Source: VRUE01 sp044867925
Lineage (GTDB): Bacteria; Actinomycetota; Thermoleophilia; Solirubrobacterales; 70-9
Reading direction: 5' to 3'
NCBI GenBank assembly: GCA_044867925.1
Contig: JBIOVV010000075.1
Location: forward strand, 1-36,500
DNA length: 36,500 bases
Part shown: positions 21,698-30,099 of the stretch, one piece after another
Layout: each line of letters begins with the position of its first letter
Position numbering within the stretch: position 1 is the first letter of the stretch
Program-made: the position numbers and the translations under genes
The notes under the pieces: generated by a model
The model's input: the letters and a program-made list of their open reading frames with translations, nothing else
Database searches by the model: none
What the model was told of the DNA's origin: nothing

Positions 21698-23103
21698 GGT
21701 CCCCCGCCGCCGATCTTGGCCAGTTCGGCCAGCTGGTCGATTTCGGCTTGCTGATTCACGTCGATGGCCTCTTGGTCTCCGATCACCCAGACGTGGTTGT
21801 AGAAGGCGCGCGTGGGGTCGGTCGTGTAGCCGGGCTTGATGTCGAGCAGGTAGTCGCGCAGCGCCCTCGGCAGCGTATCGGCGTCGTCGGTGAGCAGCAG
21901 CGGCCCCCAGGTGCCGGAGGCCGAGAGCGGCGAAGCGATAGCGGCGGAGAGGGGTTCGTCGCTGCGCGCGACCACGAAGCCGTGGCCGGGGTCGTTGACG
22001 TTCCAGCCGAAGTCGCCGCGCGCGTAGCGAGCGAGGGCGATCGCGTTTGCGACCGGGTCCTCGCCGGAGACGCGGCGAACGGGGTTGCCGATCTCGTCGA
22101 TCGCGTGCACGACGACGGAGGAGATGGCCGAGGAGGGGCCGAGCACGAAGACCGGTGTCTGCGGGTGCCGCTGCAGCTGCTTCGCGGTGGCGGCGGGGAG
22201 CTTGTCCGCGGCGGCGAAGAGCACCGGGTCCCCCGATCGCGCTGCCCAGGAGGCGGCAGGCATGGCGAGCTCGGGCTGCGATTCGGAGGCGATGACGATG
22301 TGCTTCGGTGCGTTTCCGAAGAGCCGGTCGCGCAGGCCCGCGACGGCGGCGGCGAGCGAGGCCGGATCTCTCCCGCTGACGGAGGTCGCTTTCAAGTCAT
22401 CGGGAGCGGCCGCATCGCCGACGACGAAGGCCTGAGCCCCGCCGCTGACCCGGCCGCCCTGAGGGGCCAGCGCCGCCAGGGCCTGCGTGGTCGGCTCGGG
22501 CAGCTCACCCGCGGAGGAGACCAGCAGTGGCGCCCGCAGCGGCTCCGCCATCAGCACCGATGCCGCGATGGCGCCCTGCCACTCGCTCTCATCGACCAGG
22601 GTGACGGCGATCGGGCGCTGGGCCGCTTTCGCCGAGGGGAAGACCGCGAGCGAGACGCCCGCCGCGGTGGTCGCCGCGTCCGCGCCGCCGACCCGCGTCG
22701 TGTTGTTGGTCGCGAAGGAGGGATAGCCGAGCTCCTCGGCCGCCTCGGCCGTCGGTGTCTGCTCTTCCTCGGCGGGCTGTTCGGGGGGCGCCTGAGCCGG
22801 GGCCGGGGCGGGCTTCTCGACCGCGTGGTTCGAGCCGCCGCCGCCGAGCACGGCGGCGACCAGGAAGACGAGCGCGACCAGAACCAGTCCCCCGATCGCC
22901 TTCAACGCCCCCGGCACCGGTTTGCGCTTCCGCTTGGCGGTCGGCTCCTTTTCAACCGAATGCGGCGGTTTTGTCGCCGTCTCGTTGCTTGCCGGCAGGT
23001 CGGCGTTGATGGGGCGTTTTCCGGCCAAGGCCGGAAACGGTACAGGCGGGGCGGTGGCTGGCTGGTCAGCTAATCTTCCGGGACTGGTTGACTGACCAGT
23101 CAA
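21694..23103 (-). CDS. Membrane-anchored protein with cell-wall-binding-repeat-2-like region
   Basis: Up to 469 residues. A Lys/Arg-rich cytoplasmic part is followed by one membrane helix at about 68-88 (GALKAIGGLVLVALVFLVAAVLGGGG), a Pro/Ala/Glu-rich linker (95-125) and a domain starting NTTRVGGADAATTAAGVSLAVFP. It then has the pattern of aPLLVSSAGELPEPTTQALAALAPQGGRVSGGAQAFVVGD, repeated near VLFAAADKLPAATAKQLQRHPQTPVFVLGPSSAI. This resembles tandem cell-wall-binding repeat 2 units (PF04122), so it is probably displayed outside the membrane. The TTG start at 23103 falls inside the FadR-like operator and is doubtful; TTG 23028 or GTG 22917 are alternatives. First gene of a coupled three-gene operon. 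Confidence 0.75.
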   Translation of the reverse strand: MTGQSTSPGRLADQPATAPPVPFPALAGKRPINADLPASNETATKPPHSVEKEPTAKRKRKPVPGALKAIGGLVLVALVFLVAAVLGGGGSNHAVEKPAPAPAQAPPEQPAEEEQTPTAEAAEELGYPSFATNNTTRVGGADAATTAAGVSLAVFPSAKAAQRPIAVTLVDESEWQGAIAASVLMAEPLRAPLLVSSAGELPEPTTQALAALAPQGGRVSGGAQAFVVGDAAAPDDLKATSVSGRDPASLAAAVAGLRDRLFGNAPKHIVIASESQPELAMPAASWAARSGDPVLFAAADKLPAATAKQLQRHPQTPVFVLGPSSAISSVVVHAIDEIGNPVRRVSGEDPVANAIALARYARGDFGWNVNDPGHGFVVARSDEPLSAAIASPLSASGTWGPLLLTDDADTLPRALRDYLLDIKPGYTTDPTRAFYNHVWVIGDQEAIDVNQQAEIDQLAELAKIGGGGP

Positions 23104-23107
23104 TCAA
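23088..23107. promoter_or_regulatory. FadR/TetR-type operator before acyl-CoA dehydrogenase 3
   Basis: TTGACTGAC-CA-GTCAATCAA, 8 of 9 arm positions symmetrical. Its inner part TTGACTGACCAGTCA is identical to the site before the thiolase (14251-14265). It lies 34 bases before ATG 23142 and on the other side overlaps the far-upstream TTG start candidate of the wall-binding-like gene. Confidence 0.65.
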
Positions 23108-23141
23108 TCGCGCAGACACGCCGCCGACCAAGAAGGGACCA

Positions 23142-24416
23142 ATGGACTTCGCACTGACCGACCAGCAGCTGGAGCACAAGGAACGCTGCCGGACCTTCGC
23201 CCGTGAGGTGATCAGGCCCGCCGCCCGCAAGCACGACGAAGAGGAGAGCACCCCCTGGGAGGTGATCAAGGAGGCGCGCAAGCAGGGCTTCGGCGGTCTC
23301 GAGAGCATCCAGGCCTCCGCCGCCGACGAGCAGGGCCAGATGCAGGTGATCTCGGCCGAGGAGTTCCACTGGGGCTGCGCCGGCACCGCCCTGGCGATCT
23401 CGGGCTCCGGCCTCGCCGCCGCGGGGATCGCTTCCTCCGGCACCCCCGAGCAGATCGCCCGGTGGGTTCCCGAGTGCTTCGGCAGCGGCGAGGAGATCAA
23501 GCTCGGCGCCTATGCGGTGACGGAGCCCCAGGCCGGCTCCGACGTCAAGAGCCTGAAGACGACCGCCAAGCGCGATGGCGACGAGTGGGTCCTCAACGGC
23601 ACCAAGGTCTTCATCACCAACGGCGGCATCGCCGACGTCCACGTCGTCGTCGCCACCGTCGACCCGGCCCTCGGCACGCGCGGCCAGGCCACCTTCGTCG
23701 TCGGCAAGGGCACGCCGGGGCTGAGCCAGGGCAAGAAGGAGTCGAAGCTCGGCATCCGCGCCTCGCATACCGCTGAGATCGTGCTCGAGGATTGCCGTAT
23801 CCCAATCGAGAACCTGCTTGGCGGCGAGGAGAAGCTGGAGCGCAAGCTGCAGCGCGGGCGGGAAGGCAAGAAGTCGCGCGGTGCCGACGCCCTGGCGACC
23901 TTCGAGATGACCCGGCCGCTGGTCGGCGCCTCCGCGCTCGGCATCGCCCAGGCCTCCTACGAGTGGACCCTCGAGTACCTCGACGGCCAGTCCGAAGGCG
24001 GCAGGCCGCTGCTTGGCGAGCAGCGCATCCAGCAGACGCTCGCCGACGTCGCCACCGAGATCGAATCGGCGCGCCTGCTCGTCCAGCGAGCTGCCTGGAT
24101 GGGCCGCAACGGCATCCCGATGCGCGGCGGCCAGGGCTCGATGTCGAAGCTCAAGGCAGGCGACGTGACGATGTGGGCGACGACGACGCTGATGGACCTG
24201 GTCGGTCCCTACGCCTGGAGCACCGATTGCCCGCTGGAGAAGTGGTTCCGCGACGCCAAGATCTACCAGCTGTTCGAGGGCACGGCGGAGATCCAGCGGA
24301 TGGTCATCTCACGCATGCAGGCGCGGGAATACGCCGAGCGGCTCGGGTATGCGGCCGAAGTCGCCGAGGAGGCGATGGCCGAGAAGCCGGCTGAGAAGGA
24401 GGCTGTTCCGGCCTAG
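23142..24416 (+). CDS. Acyl-CoA dehydrogenase (third, complete type)
   Basis: 424 residues from ATG 23142 with an upstream AAGAAGGGA ribosome binding site; upstream codons cover the operator. It has all landmarks of a full single-type enzyme: FALTDQQLEHKERCRTFAREVIRPAA, AYAVTEPQAGSDVKSLKTTAKRDGDEWVLNGTKVFITNGG, SHTAEIVLEDCRIPIENLLGG, and the C-terminal KIYQLFEGTAEIQRMVISR with the catalytic-type glutamate. It differs in having a 15-20 residue basic insertion (EEKLERKLQRGREGKKSRG) after the beta domain. It oxidises short- to medium-chain acyl-CoA and passes electrons to ETF. The operator shared with the thiolase implies joint control. Confidence 0.94.
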   Translation: MDFALTDQQLEHKERCRTFAREVIRPAARKHDEEESTPWEVIKEARKQGFGGLESIQASAADEQGQMQVISAEEFHWGCAGTALAISGSGLAAAGIASSGTPEQIARWVPECFGSGEEIKLGAYAVTEPQAGSDVKSLKTTAKRDGDEWVLNGTKVFITNGGIADVHVVVATVDPALGTRGQATFVVGKGTPGLSQGKKESKLGIRASHTAEIVLEDCRIPIENLLGGEEKLERKLQRGREGKKSRGADALATFEMTRPLVGASALGIAQASYEWTLEYLDGQSEGGRPLLGEQRIQQTLADVATEIESARLLVQRAAWMGRNGIPMRGGQGSMSKLKAGDVTMWATTTLMDLVGPYAWSTDCPLEKWFRDAKIYQLFEGTAEIQRMVISRMQAREYAERLGYAAEVAEEAMAEKPAEKEAVPA

Positions 24417-24420
24417 TTGG

Positions 24421-24539
24421 TAAGGACTATCCCGGTAGGGGTTCCACTTGACTTTTTCGGTGGAACGTGGCTGGGGCTTCGCCCCGGCGCGCTCGGCGAA
24501 AAAGTACAAGACGTTCCACCCTTACCGGGATAGTCCTTA
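24421..24539. repeat. Dispersed palindromic repeat, copy C
   Basis: Outer arms TAAGGACTATCCCGGTA (24421-24437) and TACCGGGATAGTCCTTA (24523-24539) are perfect 17-base complements, unlike the arms of copies A and B. The core CTTTTTCG (24452-24459) / CGAAAAAG (24497-24504) follows, with GTACAAG after the right core as in copy B. GTTCCAC (24441-24447), GTGGAACGT (24460-24468) and ACGTTCCAC (24511-24519) allow two mutually exclusive pairings, and the loop holds a GGGGC-TTC-GCCCC hairpin. The right arm overlaps the -10 of the metal exporter gene. Confidence 0.88.
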
Positions 24540-24543
24540 AGCT
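24538..24543 (+). promoter_or_regulatory. Putative -10 element (TAAGCT) of the CDF gene
   Basis: TAAGCT stands 6 bases before GTG 24550; its first two bases belong to the right arm of repeat copy C. Confidence 0.45.
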
Positions 24544-24549
24544 CGAAGC

Positions 24550-25464
24550 GTGCACTCTCATTCGCATGAGCTGGACGCGCGGCGGGGCGACAGCCGTCGG
24601 CGGATGTGGATTGCTTTGGGGATCAATGGGGGGATGCTGCTTGCGGAGGTCGTGGGTGGGGTGCTTACCGGGTCGCTTGCCGTGTTGGCCGATGCGGGGC
24701 ACGTGCTTTCCGACGTTGGCGCGATTGCGCTGGCGTTGTTTGCTGCCTCGCTGGCGGCGCGCCCGGCGGGTGGGCGCATGACCTTTGGCTACCAGCGCTC
24801 GGAGATACTTGCGGCGCTGGCCAATGGGCTGCTGCTGGTCGCCGTCGCGATCGCGATTGCCTATGCGGCGGTCGGTCGGCTCGGCGATCCGCCTGAGATC
24901 GAGGCCGGCGGGGTGCTCGGGCTTGGCCTGCTCGGCCTCGCCGGCAACGTCGCGGCGACCTTGGTGCTTGCCCGCGGCGAGCGCGCCGACGTCAACCTCG
25001 AGGGGGTGCTGCGGCACAGCGCCGCCGATGCGCTCGGCTCGATCGGCGTGATCCTCGCCGGTGCGATCGTCCTCGCCGGCGGCTCGGCGGTGGCCGACCC
25101 GATCGTCAGCTTGGCGATCTCGGCGCTGATCCTGGTCTCCTCCTGGCGTTTGATCAAGGAGCCGCTGGACGTGCTGATGGAGGCCGCGCCCGCGGGCCTC
25201 GACGTCGACGTCGCCGGGGCGGCGATCTGCGCCGAGCAGGGGGTGCGCTCGGTCCACGACCTGCACATCTGGACCGTGACCTCCGGCTTCGGCGCGCTGT
25301 CAGCGCACGTGGTCGTCGCGGCCGATTGCGACCGCGACCTGGTGCGGGCGCGGGTCGAGCTCCTGCTGCGGGAGCGCTTCGGCATCGACCACACGACGCT
25401 GCAGATGGAGGACCAGGCCCCCGAGGGCCTTTTGCACGTCGAGAATGCTCCTCCGCAGAAGTAG
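24550..25464 (+). CDS. CDF-family metal cation exporter (CzcD/ZitB type)
   Basis: 304 residues from GTG 24550. The His-rich start VHSHSHE is followed by six membrane helices. The metal site of the cation diffusion facilitators is seen as HxxxD pairs H51/D55 (DAGHVLSDV) and H156/D160 (LRHSAADALGS), on helices II and V. The C-terminal cytoplasmic domain (about 215-295) contains VRSVHDLHIWTVTSGFGALSAHVVV and FGIDHTTLQME, typical of the zinc-type group. It exports Zn(II) or a similar ion in exchange for protons. The start of the gene is less GC-rich than usual. Repeat copy C adjoins its promoter. Confidence 0.93.
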   Translation: MHSHSHELDARRGDSRRRMWIALGINGGMLLAEVVGGVLTGSLAVLADAGHVLSDVGAIALALFAASLAARPAGGRMTFGYQRSEILAALANGLLLVAVAIAIAYAAVGRLGDPPEIEAGGVLGLGLLGLAGNVAATLVLARGERADVNLEGVLRHSAADALGSIGVILAGAIVLAGGSAVADPIVSLAISALILVSSWRLIKEPLDVLMEAAPAGLDVDVAGAAICAEQGVRSVHDLHIWTVTSGFGALSAHVVVAADCDRDLVRARVELLLRERFGIDHTTLQMEDQAPEGLLHVENAPPQK

Positions 25465-25477
25465 GGCGCAAGCCCGA

Positions 25478-25498
25478 TTGCAGGGATATTCCCTGCAA
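25478..25498. promoter_or_regulatory. Perfect palindrome between the CDF and M23 genes
   Basis: Arms TTGCAGGGA (25478-25486) and TCCCTGCAA (25490-25498) with a 3-base centre. It ends 21 bases before the TAGCCT -10 of the M23 gene, i.e. at the -35 position, which suggests an operator; a terminator for the CDF gene is the alternative, but no U-tract is present. Confidence 0.5.
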
Positions 25499-25519
25499 GT
25501 GGACGCATCTCGAGTTGGC

Positions 25520-25525
25520 TAGCCT
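25520..25525 (+). promoter_or_regulatory. Putative -10 element (TAGCCT) of the M23 gene
   Basis: TAGCCT is 8 bases before ATG 25534, with no Shine-Dalgarno sequence. Confidence 0.4.
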
Positions 25526-25533
25526 CGCCGGCG

Positions 25534-26718
25534 ATGCCCAAGACTCGCCTTGCCCTGGCGGCGCTGCTCGGCGCCGCCACGGCGCTGGTCGTGCTGCTCG
25601 CGGCCGGCGTCGCCTCCGCCGAGGATCTCGAAGCGAAGCTCGACGCCAAGGAAGCGAAGCTCTCCAAGGTGCGTGAACGCACGGGCGTCCTGACGACGAC
25701 GATCTCGCACTACGGGGAGCGCATCGACCGTCTCACCAGCGAGGTGGCCGGCCTGCGCAACCAGGAGGCCGCGGTCGAGGTTCGCCTCGACGCCAAGCAG
25801 GCCGAGCTCGATCGCGCCGAAGCGCAGCTGGGGGTTGCGAAGAAGCGACTGGTCGAGATGAGGGCGCACCTGAAGCGCGCCCTGGTCTCGCTGCGGGAGC
25901 GGCTCGTCGCCATGTACGAGACCGGCACCCCGGACGTCCTCAGCGTCATCGTCGGCGCCGACGGCTACGACGACCTGGTCGACCGCACCGAATACCTCAA
26001 CCGCATCCGCGGCAACGACGAAGCGATCGTCGGTCGGGTGCGCGAGCTGCGCGATCAGGTGAAGCGGACGGTCGCTCGCCTGCGCACGGTGAAGAACCAG
26101 ATCGAGGCGGCACGCGACGCGATCGCCGCCGAAGAGCAGGCACTGGCCAGCGCCCGTGCCGCCGTACAGGAGCGCCAATCCTCGCTGGTCGCCGCCAGGG
26201 CAAGCCGCGTTGCTGCCCTGAAGAAGATCGAGGCGACCGAAGAAGACCTCGACGGGGACGTCGCTGAGATCCAGGCAGAGCTCGCCGTTCGGCTCGGCGC
26301 GATGGCCTCCGCGCCGCTTCCGGCCGGCCCGATTCGCTACGGCTCGGGCCAGCTGATCTGGCCCGTCGACGGTGCCGTCGTCTCCGGCTTCGGCATGCGC
26401 TGGGGCCGGATGCACGAGGGAATCGACATCGCGGCCCCCGCCGGTACCCCGATTCGGGCAGCTGACGCCGGCACGGTGGTGCTGCTCCAGTCAGAAGCCG
26501 AAAGCGGCGGCTACGGCAACTTCACCTGCCTCGACCACGGCGGTGGCCTGCAGACTTGCTACGCCCACCAATCGTCCTTCGCGGTCGGCTCCGGGCAGAG
26601 CGTCTCCCAGGGCGACGTGATCGGCTACGTCGGCTGCACCGGGCACTGCTACGGCGATCACCTCCATTTCGAGGTGCGGGTGGGCGGCGCGCCCACCGAC
26701 CCGCTTGGCTACCTGTAG
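25534..26718 (+). CDS. Murein hydrolase activator-like protein: coiled coil plus M23 peptidase
   Basis: 394 residues. A signal peptide (LALAALLGAATALVVLLAAGVASA) is followed by a long coiled coil (about 32-255, heptad-rich EDLEAKLDAKEAKLSKVRERTGVL ... AEEDLDGDVAEIQAEL) of the PcsB/EnvC type. A C-terminal LytM/M23 domain follows (about 270-394): H294 and D298 (MHEGIDIAAP), H345 (CYAHQ) and H376/H378 (GDHLHFEV). The zinc ligands HxxxD and HxH are complete, so the domain may be an active endopeptidase on peptidoglycan cross-bridges, unlike EnvC, whose domain is inactive. It probably works at the cell wall during division or growth. The region between IRYGSG and QLIWPVDG is a short linker. Confidence 0.92.
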   Translation: MPKTRLALAALLGAATALVVLLAAGVASAEDLEAKLDAKEAKLSKVRERTGVLTTTISHYGERIDRLTSEVAGLRNQEAAVEVRLDAKQAELDRAEAQLGVAKKRLVEMRAHLKRALVSLRERLVAMYETGTPDVLSVIVGADGYDDLVDRTEYLNRIRGNDEAIVGRVRELRDQVKRTVARLRTVKNQIEAARDAIAAEEQALASARAAVQERQSSLVAARASRVAALKKIEATEEDLDGDVAEIQAELAVRLGAMASAPLPAGPIRYGSGQLIWPVDGAVVSGFGMRWGRMHEGIDIAAPAGTPIRAADAGTVVLLQSEAESGGYGNFTCLDHGGGLQTCYAHQSSFAVGSGQSVSQGDVIGYVGCTGHCYGDHLHFEVRVGGAPTDPLGYL

Positions 26719-26743
26719 CCAGGGGCCAGGCAGACCGTACTCA

Positions 26744-26761
26744 GAATTTCTTAGGAAATTC
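26744..26761. promoter_or_regulatory. AT-rich palindrome GAATTTC-TTAG-GAAATTC
   Basis: Perfect 7-base arms (26744-26750, 26755-26761) around TTAG, within a 35-base stretch that is much AT-richer than its surroundings, between the M23 gene and the low-complexity protein gene. It looks like a regulator binding site; the factor is unknown. Confidence 0.4.
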
Positions 26762-26827
26762 AATTATTTGGTACGCCCGCCGTGTTCGGGCCTGCGACCC
26801 TGGGTAGGCAGCGTCGAAGAGGCGACG

Positions 26828-27535
26828 ATGATCCGCCAGGCTCACACCTATCTCGCAGGAGCGGTGTCCGGCACCGCGCTGATCGCTGCGGCGGTCGTCG
26901 CCTTCGTCATGCTGGTCTCCTTCCAGGCCCTGCGGGATTGGCCCCTCGCCGGTATCAGCCTCGGCGGGGACGACAACGCGCCGAGCGCGCCGAGCTCCGC
27001 CGACACTGGTGCGGCTTCCCAGGCTGCTCGAGCGACTCCGGGCCCGGCCCCCGGCGCGGCGTCCGCTGCGACGGCGGGGCGGCGCGCGAATGCCGGCGAT
27101 GCGGCGACGCCTGCACAGGGCACCAGAGTGGCCGCCGGCGCCGCTCCAGCTCCAGCCTCCGGCTCCCCCGCGGCCGAATCGCCGCTGCCGAGCCCGGCCG
27201 GCGCGGGCGGGCCCTCCACCTCGTCGCCCTCTGCCTCGCCGAGCTCGAGCCCCAGAGGCGACGGCGGCGGCGATGGCGGCTCGAGCCCCAACGGCCCGGC
27301 GGCCGGCGGGTCGAGCGGCAGCGGCGCTCCATCCACGTCGGGGACGGTCACCGGAGCGGTCAACGACACGGTGTCCGGCGTCGACCAAGCCACCGGCGGC
27401 GTCGTCGGCTCCACCGGCGTCCCCAAAGTCACCGAAGAAGTCGTCAACGGAGTCGCCGGTCCCGAATCGACGGTCGGAAAAACCGCCGACGAAGTCGTGA
27501 AAACGGTTGGCGGGCTGCTCGGCGGCGGCAAATAG
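26828..27535 (+). CDS. Membrane-anchored low-complexity (Ala/Ser/Pro/Gly) surface protein
   Basis: 235 residues from ATG 26828 with GAAGAGG (26816-26822) as ribosome binding site; the longer open frame upstream has no such site. A single N-terminal membrane helix (about 8-33, YLAGAVSGTALIAAAVVAFVML) is followed by FQALRDWPLAGISLGGDD. Then there is a long disordered segment of Ala, Ser, Pro and Gly (about 55-175) and a C-terminal Val/Thr/Gly repeat-like part (VTGAVNDTVSGVDQATGGVVGSTGVPKVTEEVVNGVAGPESTVGKTADEVVKTVGGLLGG). It is probably extracytoplasmic. Low-complexity sequence makes the family hard to name. It follows the M23 hydrolase, possibly another cell-envelope component. Function unknown. 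Confidence 0.75.
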   Translation: MIRQAHTYLAGAVSGTALIAAAVVAFVMLVSFQALRDWPLAGISLGGDDNAPSAPSSADTGAASQAARATPGPAPGAASAATAGRRANAGDAATPAQGTRVAAGAAPAPASGSPAAESPLPSPAGAGGPSTSSPSASPSSSPRGDGGGDGGSSPNGPAAGGSSGSGAPSTSGTVTGAVNDTVSGVDQATGGVVGSTGVPKVTEEVVNGVAGPESTVGKTADEVVKTVGGLLGGGK

Positions 27536-27582
27536 CCGACCGCTGACCGCCGCTCCTCTGTCAACCGTCACAATGCCCGCCT

Positions 27583-28887
27583 ATGGCGGAGCACGGACAG
27601 GCCGGGGCTGTGGCGGACCCGATCGAGGGCTCGCTGGTCTACCCGGCGGGGAGTCGCGTCAACGAGCGCGGACGGCTGGAGATCGCCGGCTGCGACGTGG
27701 TCGAGCTGGCGCAAGAGTTCGGCACCCCTGCCTACGTCTACGCCGAGGAGGACATGCGCGCCAGGGCGGGCGCCTACCGGGCCGCCTTCGAACGGCGCGA
27801 TGCCGACTTCGAGATCCTCTTCGCCAGTAAGTCGTTGCCCTGCACGGCCGCCTACCGGCTCTTCGCCGAGGCGGGCCTCTCTGTCGACGTCGCCTCGGGC
27901 GGCGAGCTGCACATGGCGCTGCGGGCCGGCTTCGACCCCGCGCGCATCCACATGCACGGCAACAACAAGAGCGACGAGGAGATCCTCTTTGCCGCGCGCT
28001 CCGGCGTCGGCCACCTGATTCTCGACTCCTTCGACGAGATCGACCGTTGCGAGCGGCTGCTGGATGAACCGCAGGACGTGCTGGTGCGGGTTACGCCGGG
28101 GATCAAGCCCTCCACCCACGACTACATCACCACCGGCCAGTTGGACTCCAAGTTCGGCTTCGGCCTCGAGGACGGGCTGGCGGCGCAGGCGATCGAGCGG
28201 GTGCTCGCCTCCGACGTGCTCGAGCTGACCGGGCTGCACGCGCACATCGGCTCGCAGATCTTCGAGCTCGAGCCCTACGCCCTGGCGATCAGAGCGCTCG
28301 GCGAGCTGGCCGGCGATTGGTGCCGGGTCGTCAACGTCGGCGGTGGCCTCGGCATCGCCTACACGGCCGAGGACGAGCCCCCCGCGATCGACGCTTACAT
28401 CGACGTCAAGGTTCGCGGCGTCGCCGAGGTCTTCGGCGACGGCGTGCGGATTCTGGTCGAGCCCGGGCGCTCGCTGGTCGGCAACGCCGGCGTCACCGCC
28501 TACCGGGTCGGCACCGTCAAGGAGATTCCCGGCGTGCGCACCTACGTCGCCGTCGACGGCGGCATGTCGGACAACCTGCGGCCGATGCTCTACGGCTCTC
28601 GCTACGAAGCCCTGATCGCCGACCGGGCGGCCGAGCCGGCGCAGAGCCTGGCGACGATCGCCGGCATGCACTGCGAGTCGGGCGACGTCATCGTCCGCGA
28701 CACGATGCTGGCCTCGCCCGCTGTCGGCGACGTCCTGGTTACCCCCGCTACCGGCGCCTACGGCCACGCGATGGCGAGCAACTACAACGGCGTGACCCGG
28801 CCGCCGGTGGTCTTCTGCCGCGACGGCGACGCGCGCGTCGTCGTCCGCCGCGAGACCTACGAGGACCTGACCGCCAGAGATGCCTGA
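27583..28887 (+). CDS. lysA: Diaminopimelate decarboxylase
   Basis: 434 residues. The PLP lysine is K83 in ILFASKSLPC (the usual ...Y-A-x-K... segment). Further signatures are SVDVASGGELHMALRAG, NNKSDEEI, LTGLHAHIGSQIF, VNVGGGLGIAY, ILVEPGRSLVGNAG, VAVDGGMSDNLRPMLYGSRY and GMHCESGDVI with the substrate cysteine. The enzyme makes lysine from meso-diaminopimelate in the cytoplasm. It heads the lysA-hom-thrC-thrB operon, whose members overlap by 4-8 bases. CACAAT 8 bases before the ATG may be a leaderless -10. Confidence 0.97.
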   Translation: MAEHGQAGAVADPIEGSLVYPAGSRVNERGRLEIAGCDVVELAQEFGTPAYVYAEEDMRARAGAYRAAFERRDADFEILFASKSLPCTAAYRLFAEAGLSVDVASGGELHMALRAGFDPARIHMHGNNKSDEEILFAARSGVGHLILDSFDEIDRCERLLDEPQDVLVRVTPGIKPSTHDYITTGQLDSKFGFGLEDGLAAQAIERVLASDVLELTGLHAHIGSQIFELEPYALAIRALGELAGDWCRVVNVGGGLGIAYTAEDEPPAIDAYIDVKVRGVAEVFGDGVRILVEPGRSLVGNAGVTAYRVGTVKEIPGVRTYVAVDGGMSDNLRPMLYGSRYEALIADRAAEPAQSLATIAGMHCESGDVIVRDTMLASPAVGDVLVTPATGAYGHAMASNYNGVTRPPVVFCRDGDARVVVRRETYEDLTARDA

Positions 28888-30099
28888 GCCGGTTCGCATC
28901 GGGCTGCTGGGACGCGGCACGGTCGGCGGTGCCTTCGCCGAGCTCCTCGCCGCGCGGGCCGGAGCGGTCGAGGCAGCCACCGGTCGTCGTCCCGAGATCT
29001 CCGGCGTGCTCACCCGCGAGCAGGGCGATTTCGGCGAGATCGTCGACCGCTCCGACCTGATCGTCGAGCTGATCGGGGGCACCGACCCGGCCCGCGACTA
29101 CGTCCTCGACGCGCTGCGCGCCAGACGCCCCGTCGTCACCGCCAACAAGCAGCTGCTCGCCCAGCACGGCGAGGAGCTCTTCGACGTCGCTCGGGAGGCC
29201 GGTGTGCAGCTTCGCTTCGAGGCCGCGGTGGCCGGGGTGATCCCGATCGTGCGGGTGATCCAGGAGAGCTTCGGCGTGACCGAGATCGCCAAGGTCTTCG
29301 GCATCGTCAACGGCACCACCAACTTCATCCTCAGCGAGATGGCGGGCAGCGGCGCCCCCTACGACGAGGTGCTGGCGCGGGCCCAGGAGCTCGGCTATGC
29401 CGAGGCCGACCCGACCGCCGACGTCGGCGGCGCTGACGCCGCGGCGAAGATGGCGATCCTCGCGCGTCTCGCCTTCCACACCCCGGTGACCCTCGACGAG
29501 GTCTCCTTCGAGGGGATCGAAAAAGTGCAGCTCGACGACCTCGCCTATGCCAAGGAGCTCGGCCTCTCGCTGAAGCTGCTCGGCGTCGCCGAACGGCGCC
29601 AAGCCGGGATCAGCGTCCGCGTCTTCCCCTGCTTCCTCTACGGCGGCCACCCGCTGGCGCCGGTCGAGGGGCCGTTCAACGCGGTGATGGTGGAGGCGCC
29701 GGAGATCACCGAGGTGACGATGTCGGGACCGGGGGCGGGGGGAGTGCAGACCGCCTCGGCGGTGCTCGGCGACGTCGTCTCGATCCTCAATGGCGACGCT
29801 CCCGTGCACGAGACCCGTGAGCGGCTGCCGATCGTCGCCGACGTCACCTCCTCCTTCTACCTCCACCTCGCGGTCTCCGACCGGCCCGGCGTTCTCGCCA
29901 AAGTCGCCCAGGTGCTGGGTGACAAGGACGTCTCGGTGAAGAGCGTCGTCCAGCGTGGCGCCGGCGATGACACCCGCCTGGTGATGGTGATCCACGAGTG
30001 CTTAGAGTCGCGCTTCTCGGCCGCCCTCGAGGCGATCGAGGATCTCGACGTCCTGCGCTCGCCGCCGCGCGCGATCCGGGTGATCGAAGAGGAGTTCGT

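Noticed and set aside
23015..23039. Hairpin CGTTTTCCGGCC/GGCCGGAAACG
   Set aside because: Lies inside the possible N-terminal coding part of the wall-binding-like gene; noted only because that start is uncertain. No family resemblance to the other palindromes.
24427..25266. 279-codon minus-strand frame covering the CDF gene and repeat C
   Set aside because: Shadow of the CDF exporter; rich in Arg/Asp/His without motifs.
26706..26721. TGGCTAC-CT-GTAGCCA around the M23 stop codon as terminator
   Set aside because: Seven-base arms with almost no loop and no U-tract; the left arm is coding sequence. Too weak to call.
29519..29527. CGAAAAAGT like the repeat core
   Set aside because: Within hom (codons for IEKVQ); no partner core or arms.
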